In this document: positions 15,482 to 23,512 of the stretch, piece by piece
Layout of the letters: each line of letters begins with the position of its first letter
How positions within the stretch are numbered: position 1 is the stretch's first letter
Assembly (NCBI GenBank): GCA_946886365.1
Contig: CAMPIM010000044.1
Location: 1-25,999, forward strand
Source of the DNA: an uncultured Novosphingobium sp.
Lineage (GTDB): Bacteria; Pseudomonadota; Alphaproteobacteria; Sphingomonadales; Sphingomonadaceae
DNA length: 25,999 nucleotides
Direction of reading: 5' to 3'
Made by a program: the position numbers and the translations under genes
The notes under the pieces: model-generated
The model's input: only the letters and a program-made list of their open reading frames with translations
Told to the model about the DNA's origin: nothing
The model's database searches: none

Positions 15482-16420
15482 ATGCGCCGTCGCATCGGTA
15501 TCGCGGCAGGAATGATGTTGTCGCTCTCTGGGCCACTCATGGCGCAACAGGACGGCGCGCGCCAATCCCTCTTGCCGCCTGCGCCGCGTTACACGGTTAG
15601 CGAATCGGCGATGAAGTCCGTCCGCAACCCGCGCGAGATCGAAAAGGAGACCGGCGGCCGCCTCGGCGTCGCGCTGGTCGACAACAAGGGCGGACTGCTC
15701 CTCGGCTTCAACCGGGACGAACGCTTCGCCATGTGCTCGACCTTCAAGGCGCCTCTCGCAGCGGCGGTGTTGATGGGCGCCGACGCAGGGCGGTTCGGGT
15801 TGGAAGGACAGGTGGCGTTCACTGACGAGGACATTCTCGACTATGCGCCGGTGGTGAAGGCAAACCGCAAACGCGGTCGCCTGTCCATGGCGGAACTGGC
15901 CGAGGCGGCGGTGGAGGTTAGCGACAATAGTGCCGCAAACCTGCTGCTGCCGATGATTGGCGGCACGGAAGGATTGACGGCCTTCGCCCGCGCACATGGC
16001 GATACGGTGACGAGGTTCGACAGGACCGAACCGGCGCTGAACGAAAATGTCGAAGGTGATCCCCGTGACACCACCAGTCCGGCCGCCATGGCAAACCTTA
16101 TGGCTCGCTTGATTTTCCGCGACATGAAGAGCGAAAGCGCCGAGCGTCTCCGAACCTGGCTCAACGGCAGCACTACCGGCGATAAACGCATCAAGGCTGG
16201 CCTGCCAAAAGGGTGGGCCTCAGGCAGCAAGACTGGAAGCTGCGGCACGGCCTATAATGATGTGGCGTTGGTGAAGGCGCCATCGAGTGAGGAATATGTG
16301 CTGGCCGTCTATCTCGATCGGCCGACCACCGATGCCAAGGCGGCCGAGGCAGCCATCGCCGAAGCGGCCCGCGCCGCACTTGATTTCGTCGCAAAGGCGC
16401 AGCGAACCGGGCTTGAGTAA
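15482..16420 (+). CDS. Class A serine beta-lactamase with carbapenemase-type cysteine pair
   Basis: A periplasmic enzyme that hydrolyses beta-lactams. The 312-residue precursor has a signal peptide ending near PLMA-QQ. Class A motifs are all present: Ser86-Thr-Phe-Lys89 (Ambler S70xxK73), Ser147-Asp-Asn (SDN130-132), Glu183-Pro-Ala-Leu-Asn187 (E166xxLN170) and Lys250-Thr-Gly (KTG234-236). Cys85 and Cys254 fall at Ambler 69 and 238, and Arg236 at 220. This is the pattern of class A carbapenemases such as KPC and SME. Some non-carbapenemases may share parts of it, so activity is not proven. The gene starts three bases after the ferredoxin stop, with no mobile element nearby, so it is probably a resident chromosomal gene. 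Confidence 0.92.
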   Translation: MRRRIGIAAGMMLSLSGPLMAQQDGARQSLLPPAPRYTVSESAMKSVRNPREIEKETGGRLGVALVDNKGGLLLGFNRDERFAMCSTFKAPLAAAVLMGADAGRFGLEGQVAFTDEDILDYAPVVKANRKRGRLSMAELAEAAVEVSDNSAANLLLPMIGGTEGLTAFARAHGDTVTRFDRTEPALNENVEGDPRDTTSPAAMANLMARLIFRDMKSESAERLRTWLNGSTTGDKRIKAGLPKGWASGSKTGSCGTAYNDVALVKAPSSEEYVLAVYLDRPTTDAKAAEAAIAEAARAALDFVAKAQRTGLE

Positions 16421-16464
16421 CCCGGCCCTTGCCATCGCCGCAGCCTTTCGCCATATGCCGCGCC

Positions 16465-16553
16465 GGGAGTCGGGCGGACGTGGTCGTCGCCAACCTGGTC
16501 AGGTCCTGACGGAAGCAGCCACAACGATTTCGCCGCGGGTCGTTCCGGCTCCC
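16465..16553 (+). ncRNA. ffs: Small signal recognition particle RNA (4.5S type)
   Basis: The apical domain GGTCAGGTCC-TGAC-GGAAGCAGCC (16498-16521) matches the conserved Ffh-binding helix 8 of bacterial SRP RNA. The ends pair as GGGAGTCGG with CCGGCTCCC (nine pairs, one G-U), giving a single hairpin of about 89 bases. The tetraloop is TGAC instead of the GGAA of E. coli. The RNA binds Ffh and guides ribosomes making membrane proteins to FtsY. The position directly before dnaX is familiar in proteobacteria. Ends are judged by pairing only. Confidence 0.93.
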
Positions 16554-16610
16554 ACCTTTATTCGGCTTTCCGGCTTCGACAGCCGCTCCTCAAGCCGCTA
16601 GATTGTTACC

Positions 16611-18218
16611 ATGTCCGATTCATCTCAGCCCTATCGCGTGCTTGCGCGCAAATACCGGCCGCGTAGCTTTCGCGAACTGATCGGGCAGGATGCCATGGTC
16701 CAGACGCTGGGTAACGCCATCCGTCGGGGCAGGCTGGCCCACGCGTTCCTGATGACCGGGGTGCGAGGCGTCGGGAAAACATCGACCGCTCGCCTGATCG
16801 CCAAGGCATTGAACTGCGTAGGGCCGGACGGGCAGGGCGGCCCTACGATCGATCCCTGCGGCGTCTGCGAACCCTGCCAGGCAATTGCAGAGGGTCGCCA
16901 CATCGACGTGGTCGAAATGGACGCCGCCAGCCACACCGGCGTCGATGACGTGCGCGAGATTATCGAGGCAGTGCGCTACGCCGCAGTCTCTGCCCGCTAC
17001 AAAATCTACATCATCGACGAAGTCCACATGCTTTCGAAGAACGCGTTCAACGCGCTTCTCAAGACGCTCGAAGAGCCGCCCGCGCATGTAAAATTCCTGT
17101 TCGCCACGACCGAAGTGAACAAGGTTCCCGTCACCGTCCTTTCCCGTTGCCAGCGTTTCGACCTGCGCCGCATTCCCGCGGAATTGCTGGCGGCCCACTT
17201 TGCCCATGTGGTCGAGACGGAACAGGTTGCCGCCGAAGACGATGCCCTCGCACTGATCGCCCAGGCGGCAGAGGGTTCCGCCCGCGACGGCCTTTCCATC
17301 CTGGATCAGGCAATTGCCCATGCGGAAATGGGGGAGGGCGCCCCGCTCGTCACTGCTGCTCAGGTCCGCGATATGCTCGGCCTGTCGGATCGTGGCGCCG
17401 TTCGCCGCCTGCTCGGCCTGCTGCTGGAGGGCGATACCGCCGCGCTGCTGGCTGCGGTGCGCGAACAATATGCGCTCGGTATTGAGCCCCTCTCGCTGGT
17501 TCGGGGGCTGCTTGAACTGGTGCATGCCGTGACGCTGGCGAAGGCGGGGCGGGATATCGCCAATCCCGGCCAATCCGCGGAGGAACGTGAGGCGCTCGCC
17601 ACCTGGGCCTCGCAAATCGGCTTCGCGCCGCTTCATCGTCTCTGGCAACTGCTGCTAAAGGGCCATGACGAGGTTGCAGGCGCCGCTTTCCCCATCGAAT
17701 CCTGCGAGATGGCGCTGCTACGCGTCATGCACGCCGCGACCATGCCTGACCCCGGCGAGATCGCGCAGCTCCTGCGCGAAGGCTCCGTTCCGGCTGCGCA
17801 AACGGCTTCGGTTTCGGCCTCATCCGCCTCGGCTCCTACCGCATCGCTGCCCCAGGATGCTAAGGCCCTCGTCGATCTGCTTTGGGAACAAAAGAAGGGC
17901 CGGCTCGCTGACTTCCTTCATGATTGCGTGCGCATCGTCCGGTTCGATCCACCTGAATTGGAATTACAACTAATGCAGGAGTGGGCCGACGGTGATTTCT
18001 GCCGAACGCTCTCGATGGAATTGCAGAGGGCGACGGGTTCGCCGTGGCAGATCAGGCGCAGTGAAGGCAGTGCCGTTCCGTCATTGCTGGAGCAGCAACA
18101 GGCAAGTCAGGCGCAAGAGCGCGCCGAAATATTCGATACCCCGGTGGTGAAGGCCGTGCTTGCGGCTTTCCCCGAAGCCGATCTTGATCGGACCGAAGCA
18201 TGGAGCGCAGAGCGATGA
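16611..18218 (+). CDS. dnaX: DNA polymerase III subunits gamma and tau
   Basis: The AAA+ clamp-loader subunit that opens the beta clamp and, as tau, ties the polymerase cores together. The 535-residue protein has Walker A GVRGVGKT (50-57), zinc cysteines 69, 83, 86 and 89, Walker B IIDEVH (134-139) and sensor 1 FATTE (164-168). Domain III follows, and after a Ser/Ala-rich linker (about 393-417) comes a C-terminal tau-like domain. No A-rich slippery site for making a separate gamma form was noticed. The ffs gene lies upstream, and the stop overlaps the start of ybaB. Confidence 0.97.
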   Translation: MSDSSQPYRVLARKYRPRSFRELIGQDAMVQTLGNAIRRGRLAHAFLMTGVRGVGKTSTARLIAKALNCVGPDGQGGPTIDPCGVCEPCQAIAEGRHIDVVEMDAASHTGVDDVREIIEAVRYAAVSARYKIYIIDEVHMLSKNAFNALLKTLEEPPAHVKFLFATTEVNKVPVTVLSRCQRFDLRRIPAELLAAHFAHVVETEQVAAEDDALALIAQAAEGSARDGLSILDQAIAHAEMGEGAPLVTAAQVRDMLGLSDRGAVRRLLGLLLEGDTAALLAAVREQYALGIEPLSLVRGLLELVHAVTLAKAGRDIANPGQSAEEREALATWASQIGFAPLHRLWQLLLKGHDEVAGAAFPIESCEMALLRVMHAATMPDPGEIAQLLREGSVPAAQTASVSASSASAPTASLPQDAKALVDLLWEQKKGRLADFLHDCVRIVRFDPPELELQLMQEWADGDFCRTLSMELQRATGSPWQIRRSEGSAVPSLLEQQQASQAQERAEIFDTPVVKAVLAAFPEADLDRTEAWSAER

Positions 18219-18538
18219 AGGATCTGAACGAAATATTGGGCATGGCCAGCCGCGTGCAGGAAGAGCTGCAACGCGCACAGGACAATCTCGACAAGATCGA
18301 GGTTGAGGGAGCAGCAGGCGGCGGTCTGGTAAAGGTCCGCGCTTCGGCCAAGGGCCGGATCGTGGGCGTGTCGATCGACGACAGCCTGCTCGCGCCTAGC
18401 GAAAAGCAGATGCTTGAGGATCTCGTGGCGGCAGCTTTCAACGACGCTCGCAAAAAAGCGGACGAGGTAAGTTCTGCGGAAATGTCGAAGATGACGAGCG
18501 GCCTCCCGCTTCCGCCGGGCTTCAAGCTGCCTTTCTGA
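18215..18538 (+). CDS. ybaB: YbaB/EbfC-family nucleoid-associated protein
   Basis: A small dimeric DNA-binding protein of the YbaB/EbfC family, 107 residues. It begins MKDLNEILGMASRVQEELQRAQ, has the family core VKVRASAKGRIVGVSIDDSLL, and ends SGLPLPPGFKLPF. The ATG at 18215 overlaps the dnaX stop as ATGA and matches the family's N terminus; a start at 18200 would add five residues. The dnaX-ybaB pair is conserved in most proteobacteria, often with recR next; recR is not here. Confidence 0.94.
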   Translation: MKDLNEILGMASRVQEELQRAQDNLDKIEVEGAAGGGLVKVRASAKGRIVGVSIDDSLLAPSEKQMLEDLVAAAFNDARKKADEVSSAEMSKMTSGLPLPPGFKLPF

Positions 18539-18579
18539 TCGGCACTCGGATAACAGTCCGTTCAAAAGGACGGCACCAA

Positions 18580-18608
18580 TTGAATGAGGCCCTGATTGTC
18601 CCCATAAA
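18580..18608 (+). promoter_or_regulatory. Possible heat-shock (sigma-32) promoter of lon
   Basis: TTGAA (18580-18584), 15 bases, then CCCCATAAA (18600-18608) resembles the sigma-32 pattern CTTGAAA/CCCCATnT, with the -35 C and last A missing. It lies about 50 bases before the lon start, and lon is a classical heat-shock gene. This is a pattern match only. Confidence 0.45.
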
Positions 18609-18659
18609 GCCATGAACAGCATGGCAGAGCAAATAATCGTGCGGCCCGCCGGAGATTGA

Positions 18660-21056
18660 ATGACTACGCAATATCCCCTCCTTCCGTTGCGCGACATCGT
18701 GGTTTTCCCGCAGATGATCGTCCCGCTCTTTGTCGGTCGCGACAAGAGCGTCTCTGCCCTTGAGTCGGCGATGGAAGGAAATAAGGAAATCTTCCTCGTG
18801 TCGCAGCTTGACCCTGCCGAGGATGATCCGAACCGTGACTCGTTGTACGACACCGGGGTCGTCGCGATCGTGTTGCAACTGCTGAAGTTGCCCGATGGTA
18901 CCGTCCGCGTGTTGGTCGAAGGAAAGCATCGCGCGCAATTGCAGTCGATCAGCTCGGCCGATAACCATCTGATCGCCGAAGTCGATCCGGTCGACGAGGT
19001 CGCAGCCGAAGGGCCTGAAGCCGAGGCGCTGATGCGCTCCGTCGCCGAGCAATTCGAAAACTATGCGAAGCTCAACAAGAAGCTGCCTGCCGAAACGCCG
19101 GTTCAGCTGCGTGAGATCGAGGATGCAGGCCGTCTGGCCGACGCCGTTGCCGCCAACATCAACGTGAAGGTCGCCGACAAGCAATCGCTGCTGGTCGAGG
19201 CTGATCCTGTAAAGCGTCTGGAAATGGTCTTCGCCTTCATGGAAGGCGAGCTTGGCGTTCTTCAGGTCGAAAAGAAGATTCGCGGCCGCGTGAAGCGACA
19301 GATGGAAAAGACCCAGCGCGAATATTATCTGAACGAGCAGCTCAAGGCGATCCAGCGCGAGCTGGGTAATGGCGAGGGCGAAGAGGGCGATGAACTCGCC
19401 GAACTGGCCGAGAAGATCGCCAAGACAAAGCTCAGCAAGGAAGCGCGCGCAAAGGCGACGGCTGAGTTCAAGAAGCTCAAGGGCATGCAGCCCATGTCGG
19501 CTGAAGCCACGGTCGTGCGCAATTATCTCGACGTGCTTCTGGGCTTGCCGTGGGGCAAGAAGGGCAAGGTCAAGACCGACCTGAAGCGCGCACAAGCGAT
19601 CCTGGACGAGGATCATTTCGCGCTGGAGAAGGTCAAGGACCGGATCATCGAATATCTCGCGGTGCAGGCCCGGACCAACAAGCTCAAGGGGCCAATTCTG
19701 TGCCTCGTCGGTCCTCCGGGCGTTGGCAAGACCTCGCTAGGCCGATCGATCGCCAAGGCGACGGGCCGCGAGTTCGTGCGCCAATCGCTTGGCGGCGTGC
19801 GCGACGAAGCCGAAATCCGGGGCCATCGCCGCACCTATATCGGGTCTCTGCCGGGCAAGATCGTGACCAACCTCAAGAAGGCCGGCACGATGAACCCGCT
19901 CTTCCTGCTGGATGAGATCGACAAGCTAGGCCAGGATTTCCGGGGTGATCCGGCTTCGGCGCTGCTGGAGGTTCTGGATCCGGAGCAGAACAGCAAGTTC
20001 CAGGACCATTATCTGGAGATCGATGTCGATCTGTCGGACGTGATGTTCGTCACGACCGCCAACTCGCTGAACCTGCCGCAGCCATTGCTGGACCGCATGG
20101 AGATCATCCGGCTCGAAGGCTATACCGAGGATGAGAAGGTCGAGATTGCGCAGCGCCACTTGCTGCAGAAGCAGATCGACGCTCACGGGCTCAAGGAAGG
20201 CGAGGTGGAAGTCACCGAAGCCGCGATCCGCGATCTTATCCGCTACTATACGCGAGAGGCGGGCGTCCGCACGCTTGAACGTGAAGTGGCACGGATTGCC
20301 CGCAAGGCGCTCCGAAAGATTTTGGAAGGCGTTTTCGAGAAGGTTACGATCACGCCGGAAAATCTTGCCGAATATGCCGGGGTGCGGAAATTCCGCCACG
20401 GCGTCGGTGAGGAAGAGAACCAGATCGGTGCCGTGACTGGTCTCGCCTGGACCGAAGTGGGTGGCGAGCTGCTGACCATCGAAGCTGTCACCGTACCGGG
20501 CAAAGGCGCGATCCGGACGACCGGCAAGCTTGGCGAAGTGATGACCGAATCCGTGCAGGCGGCCTTTTCCTATGTGAAGGCGCGCTCACCGGGTTATGGT
20601 ATCAAGCCCAGCCTCTTCACCCGCAAGGACATCCACATCCACCTTCCCGAAGGTGCGGTGCCAAAGGATGGACCATCCGCAGGCATCGGCATGGTGACCA
20701 GCATCGTTTCGACGCTCACCGGCATCCCTGTTCACAAGGATGTGGCTATGACGGGCGAGGTGACGCTGCGTGGCCGTGTGCTTCCGATTGGCGGCCTCAA
20801 GGAAAAGCTCCTCGCAGCGTTGCGGGGTGGTATCAAGACGGTGCTGATCCCGGCGGAGAATGAAAAGGATCTGGCGGAAATTCCGGCAAATATTAGGGAA
20901 GGGCTGGAAATCGTACCCGTTTCCCATGTGGATGAGGTGCTTGCCCGCGCGTTGGTTTCGGTGCCTGAAGCGATCGCCTGGACAGAAGAAGATGACCTAG
21001 CCGCGCAGCCGAGTCCGGCTGCGGGGCGGGATGGCGACGCGACGCTTCGCCACTGA
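18660..21056 (+). CDS. lon: ATP-dependent protease Lon
   Basis: A hexameric cytosolic AAA+ protease that removes misfolded and short-lived regulatory proteins. The 798-residue protein has an N-terminal LonA substrate domain (about 5-200) and a coiled-coil region (about 200-270). Walker A GPPGVGKT (351-358) and Walker B FLLDEIDK (415-422) mark the ATPase. In the protease domain Ser673 lies in [11 protein letters not shown] and Lys716 in [10 protein letters not shown], the Ser-Lys dyad. GGAG precedes the ATG by a short spacer. It is followed by hup, a common pairing. Confidence 0.98.
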   Translation: MTTQYPLLPLRDIVVFPQMIVPLFVGRDKSVSALESAMEGNKEIFLVSQLDPAEDDPNRDSLYDTGVVAIVLQLLKLPDGTVRVLVEGKHRAQLQSISSADNHLIAEVDPVDEVAAEGPEAEALMRSVAEQFENYAKLNKKLPAETPVQLREIEDAGRLADAVAANINVKVADKQSLLVEADPVKRLEMVFAFMEGELGVLQVEKKIRGRVKRQMEKTQREYYLNEQLKAIQRELGNGEGEEGDELAELAEKIAKTKLSKEARAKATAEFKKLKGMQPMSAEATVVRNYLDVLLGLPWGKKGKVKTDLKRAQAILDEDHFALEKVKDRIIEYLAVQARTNKLKGPILCLVGPPGVGKTSLGRSIAKATGREFVRQSLGGVRDEAEIRGHRRTYIGSLPGKIVTNLKKAGTMNPLFLLDEIDKLGQDFRGDPASALLEVLDPEQNSKFQDHYLEIDVDLSDVMFVTTANSLNLPQPLLDRMEIIRLEGYTEDEKVEIAQRHLLQKQIDAHGLKEGEVEVTEAAIRDLIRYYTREAGVRTLEREVARIARKALRKILEGVFEKVTITPENLAEYAGVRKFRHGVGEEENQIGAVTGLAWTEVGGELLTIEAVTVPGKGAIRTTGKLGEVMTESVQAAFSYVKARSPGYGIKPSLFTRKDIHIHLPEGAVPKDGPSAGIGMVTSIVSTLTGIPVHKDVAMTGEVTLRGRVLPIGGLKEKLLAALRGGIKTVLIPAENEKDLAEIPANIREGLEIVPVSHVDEVLARALVSVPEAIAWTEEDDLAAQPSPAAGRDGDATLRH

Positions 21057-21150
21057 TTGCAAGCACAACGGTAATTAGCCGCCACTTTCAGTGAGATTTA
21101 GGCCTATGGTTGAAAATCTCATTGGAGGTGGTGGCTTTGTCGCTTTCCCT

Positions 21151-21179
21151 TTGACAGCCGATCAAAGCTGGGCCTTATT
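21151..21179 (+). promoter_or_regulatory. Probable housekeeping promoter of hup
   Basis: A perfect TTGACA (21151-21156) is followed after 17 bases by CTTATT (21174-21179), a weak -10. It lies about 60 bases upstream of the hup ATG in a 182-bp gap after lon, so hup can be transcribed on its own. Confidence 0.5.
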
Positions 21180-21238
21180 GCGCCGCCGACGCCGCGATTC
21201 CTTAGCTATTCACACAGTTAGAAGGGGGTTCCCAAGGT

Positions 21239-21511
21239 ATGAACAAGCAGGATTTGATCAGTGCTGTTGCCGAAAGCAGCGGTCTTAGCAAAAGCGACGC
21301 CAGCAAGGCGGTTGAAGGCGTATTCGATTCCATTTCGTCTGCACTTAAGAAGGGCGACGAAGTCCGGCTCGTGGGCTTCGGCACCTTTTCCGTTTCGCAG
21401 CGCAAGGCGTCCACCGGCCGCAATCCGCGTACTGGCGAAACGATGACCATCAAGGCGTCGGCCCAGCCCAAGTTCAAGGCGGGCAAGGGTCTGAAGGACT
21501 CGGTCAACTAA
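21239..21511 (+). CDS. hup: HU-family DNA-binding protein
   Basis: A histone-like protein that bends and compacts DNA as a dimer. The 90-residue protein starts MNKQDLISAVAESSGLSKSDA. It contains GDEVRLVGFGTFSVSQRKASTGRNPRTGE, which includes the intercalating RNPRTGE arm, and ends KFKAGKGLKDSVN. This is the standard length for HU. AGAAGGGGG and AAGG lie in front of the ATG. Its own promoter and a strong terminator make it an independent unit downstream of lon. Confidence 0.97.
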   Translation: MNKQDLISAVAESSGLSKSDASKAVEGVFDSISSALKKGDEVRLVGFGTFSVSQRKASTGRNPRTGETMTIKASAQPKFKAGKGLKDSVN

Positions 21512-21646
21512 CAAGCAGGATGGCGCCTTGCAGGGCGCCTGATCCAGAACCAAGATGTTGGGCATCGCGGCCTGATTGGTTTAGGAGAGTAGCGTCGCCG
21601 AAGGTGAGAAAGCCTCGTTGCGATCATGTACTGAACAGAGGGAAGA

Positions 21647-21684
21647 GGGGCGCGGACCAATCGGTCGGCGCCCCGTTTCTTTTT
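21647..21684 (+). terminator. Rho-independent terminator downstream of hup
   Basis: GGGGCGC (21647-21653) pairs with GCGCCCC (21668-21674), with an inner GACC/GGTC stem closing an AATC loop, followed by GTTTCTTTTT. It is about 135 bp after the hup stop. A GGCGCC/GGCGCC hairpin without a T-run lies closer to the stop (about 21522-21539). The rest of this 257-bp gap before tRNA-His shows no gene. Confidence 0.85.
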
Positions 21685-21768
21685 CCATCGTGCGTACGCA
21701 TTTGCCAGCTTGACGACTATCCAATCGCCGCATATGTGCCGCATCTCTCTTGGGCCGAACGGCCCTGT

Positions 21769-21846
21769 GGCGATCGTAGCTCAGTTGGTTAGAGCGCTGG
21801 TTTGTGGTACCAGAGGTCGGGGGTTCGGATCCCCTCGATCGCCCCA
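21769..21846 (+). tRNA. tRNA-His (anticodon GTG)
   Basis: The acceptor stem GCGATCG (21770-21776) pairs with CGATCGC, and the extra 5' G typical of tRNA-His stands at 21769 opposite C at 21843. The D-arm GCTCAGTTGGTTAGAGC is intact. The anticodon stem CTGGT/ACCAG closes the loop TTGTGGT with anticodon GTG, and the T-arm GGGGGTTCGGATCCCC is complete. CCA is encoded (21844-21846). Confidence 0.97.
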
Positions 21847-21879
21847 TTTTCCTCCTTTTTCTGACGCGATGGGCTTCGC

Positions 21880-22281
21880 ATGAGCCCTCCACCGGACTAT
21901 AGCCCGACTATGGACGATGCGCGTGACAAGGGCCTGACCCTCAATCCCAAATATGATCGTGACGGGCTGATTACAGCAGTCGTAACTGATGCTGGCAGCG
22001 GCGAAGTGCTGATGGTTGCCCATATGAATGCGGAAGCGCTGGCCCTGACCTTGGAAACAGGATTGGCGCATTTCTGGTCGCGCAGCCGCCAGTCGCTCTG
22101 GAAAAAGGGCGAGACGTCGGGCCACATGCTGGAGGTACGCGACATCCGGATCGATTGCGATCAGGACGCGGTTTGGTTGAAGGCGGTTCCGGCAGGTCCG
22201 ACATGCCACACAGGCGCGCGATCCTGCTTCTTTCGCCACGTAGGCCCGGAAGGACTGACTGCTGTCGATACGGTGGAATAG
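21880..22281 (+). CDS. hisI: Phosphoribosyl-AMP cyclohydrolase
   Basis: It opens the adenine ring of phosphoribosyl-AMP in histidine biosynthesis and needs zinc and magnesium. The 133-residue protein has the family blocks [47 protein letters not shown] (magnesium aspartates) and [13 protein letters not shown] (zinc cysteines). It lacks the phosphoribosyl-ATP pyrophosphatase (HisE) domain of enterobacterial HisIE, as usual in alphaproteobacteria. The start at 21880 is uncertain; ATG 21910 would remove ten residues of low conservation. The 3' end overlaps the lipoprotein frame by about 20 bases. Confidence 0.94.
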   Translation: MSPPPDYSPTMDDARDKGLTLNPKYDRDGLITAVVTDAGSGEVLMVAHMNAEALALTLETGLAHFWSRSRQSLWKKGETSGHMLEVRDIRIDCDQDAVWLKAVPAGPTCHTGARSCFFRHVGPEGLTAVDTVE

Positions 22282-22798
22282 CCTCGTCATTCTGCCGCTA
22301 CTGGTCGGGTGCCAGGGGGACGGCGGGGGCTCCGCGAGTTCGGCAGGCAATACCGCCTCGACGTCCGGGCTCGAACGCGCAGCCATCGAAAGCGGCGTCA
22401 TCGCGGACACCTCTAGATCGTCTCCCGTCGGACTTTTTCAGCGGCGTCATGAGGCGGGCAGCGACAGCCTGTGCATCATCCCCGGTCGATCCGGCGATTT
22501 TCGCTTCGGCGCCGAAGCCATTTTCGGCGAGGATCAACGCTGTCGGGGGCGGGGTTCCGCAAAGCGAGCCGGAGACAGGCTAATACTCAGCTTCGATCGG
22601 GCCGGGGGCTGCATCATCGTCGCCCAATATGATGGCGATCAGATCGCCTTCCCCGGTGTGCTCGACCTGAAGTGCGCTGATCTTTGCGAGGGTCGGGGTT
22701 CACTCGAAGGCGTCAGCTTTCCCCGCGCATCGAGTGACGCCAGCTCTGCGCTGCGCGTCACCGGGCGCGATGGCAATCCGCTTTGTGAACAGGATTGA
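22262..22798 (+). CDS. Putative lipoprotein, non-canonical CTG start
   Basis: An open frame of about 178 codons with no ATG, GTG or TTG before its last third. In-frame stop TGA at 22256-22258 is followed by two CTG codons (22259 and 22262). GGAAGGA at 22248-22254 is seven bases from the second CTG. The product would start [21 protein letters not shown], a short lipoprotein signal with lipobox LVG-Cys17. A Gly/Ser linker follows, then [15 protein letters not shown] and a domain with several cysteines ([36 protein letters not shown]). Third codon positions are GC-rich as in real genes, and the layout recalls hypothetical lipoproteins of sphingomonads. The true start could also be lost by mutation or a sequence error. 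Function is unknown. Confidence 0.6.
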   Translation: MSIRWNSLVILPLLVGCQGDGGGSASSAGNTASTSGLERAAIESGVIADTSRSSPVGLFQRRHEAGSDSLCIIPGRSGDFRFGAEAIFGEDQRCRGRGSAKRAGDRLILSFDRAGGCIIVAQYDGDQIAFPGVLDLKCADLCEGRGSLEGVSFPRASSDASSALRVTGRDGNPLCEQD

Positions 22799-22804
22799 CG
22801 CAGC

Positions 22805-23482
22805 TCAGCTCGCGTCTCGAACCTGGCTGGTGTCCAGCATTTTGCCCTGCGTGATGATCACCAGGTCCCCCAGCTTCACCGCAGAAAACAGCTTGCGCGC
22901 GAAGGCGGTCGGGACGCCGATGCAACCGTGGGTGGCGCTGCCCCATTTGACGTCGCTGCCATGGATCGCCACGCCATCATTCGTCAGTCGCAGCATGTAG
23001 GGCATCGGCGCATCATAAAGGCTGGACACATGGTCCGCGTCCTTCTGCGTAATGGGGAAGGCGCCCAAGGGGCTGGGCTTGTCATCCGCGCCATATAGGA
23101 TCACTGCCGCGCCGATTTCATGGCCAGCGCGAAAGGCTGACAGTGTCTGAGCCTTCAGGTCCACCGTGATGATGACCGGGCCCGTCGCAGGCGCTTGGCT
23201 CTCATCCCAGACATAGTCGCCATGACGGAATGGCTCCTCGATCGGCAGAACGCTTTTGACCACCAGCGCATGGGGATCGACGGGTAGCGGCTGTGACCGG
23301 CTTCGCTCGATCGGTGCCTTGGCAGGGGCGCTTTCAGGTGAGGCGGCCTTCTGCGGCGAGGACTCAAGATCGCGCCCGCGATCCATATAAATGTTCACCA
23401 GCAAACCGGCAGCGCCAAGCATACCGCCTATGATCAGCTTCGGCCCCGCCGCTTTCGCTACATTCCGGATCAGTCGCGCCAT
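22805..23482 (-). CDS. L,D-transpeptidase (YkuD domain), membrane-anchored
   Basis: A periplasmic enzyme that forms 3-3 cross-links in peptidoglycan or attaches proteins to it. The 225-residue protein has an N-terminal signal anchor (about 14-32, PKLIIGGMLGAAGLLVNIY), a Pro/Ser/Ala-rich linker and a YkuD domain (about 103-220). The active-site motif is HGSDVKWGSATHGCIGVP, with His174, His185 and the nucleophile Cys187. DLKAQTLSAFRAG and PSPLGAFPITQK are also typical. The gene is convergent with the lipoprotein frame (7 bp gap) and lies 30 bp upstream of the maeB stop-side border. Which substrate it uses cannot be told. Confidence 0.9.
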   Translation of the reverse strand: MARLIRNVAKAAGPKLIIGGMLGAAGLLVNIYMDRGRDLESSPQKAASPESAPAKAPIERSRSQPLPVDPHALVVKSVLPIEEPFRHGDYVWDESQAPATGPVIITVDLKAQTLSAFRAGHEIGAAVILYGADDKPSPLGAFPITQKDADHVSSLYDAPMPYMLRLTNDGVAIHGSDVKWGSATHGCIGVPTAFARKLFSAVKLGDLVIITQGKMLDTSQVRDAS

Positions 23483-23512
23483 GTCCGTTCTATTGCATGC
23501 AAAAGGTTAAGC

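Noticed and set aside
16405..16428. CCGGG/CCCGG hairpin at the beta-lactamase stop as a terminator
   Set aside because: Five pairs only and no T-run.
16620..17648. 342-codon minus-strand open frame
   Set aside because: Antisense to dnaX with no recognisable domain.
18522..19616. 364-codon minus-strand open frame
   Set aside because: Antisense to lon; Leu/Arg-rich low-information translation.
21092..21121. TGAGATTT/AAATCTCA hairpin after lon as a lon terminator
   Set aside because: AT-rich eight-pair stem with a 14-base loop and no T-run; too weak to call.
22155..22583. 142-codon plus-strand frame with an ATG across the hisI/lipoprotein junction
   Set aside because: It overlaps hisI and the lipoprotein frame in another phase and is Arg/Pro-rich. 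The lipoprotein frame has a signal, lipobox and cysteine pattern, so it is the better candidate.
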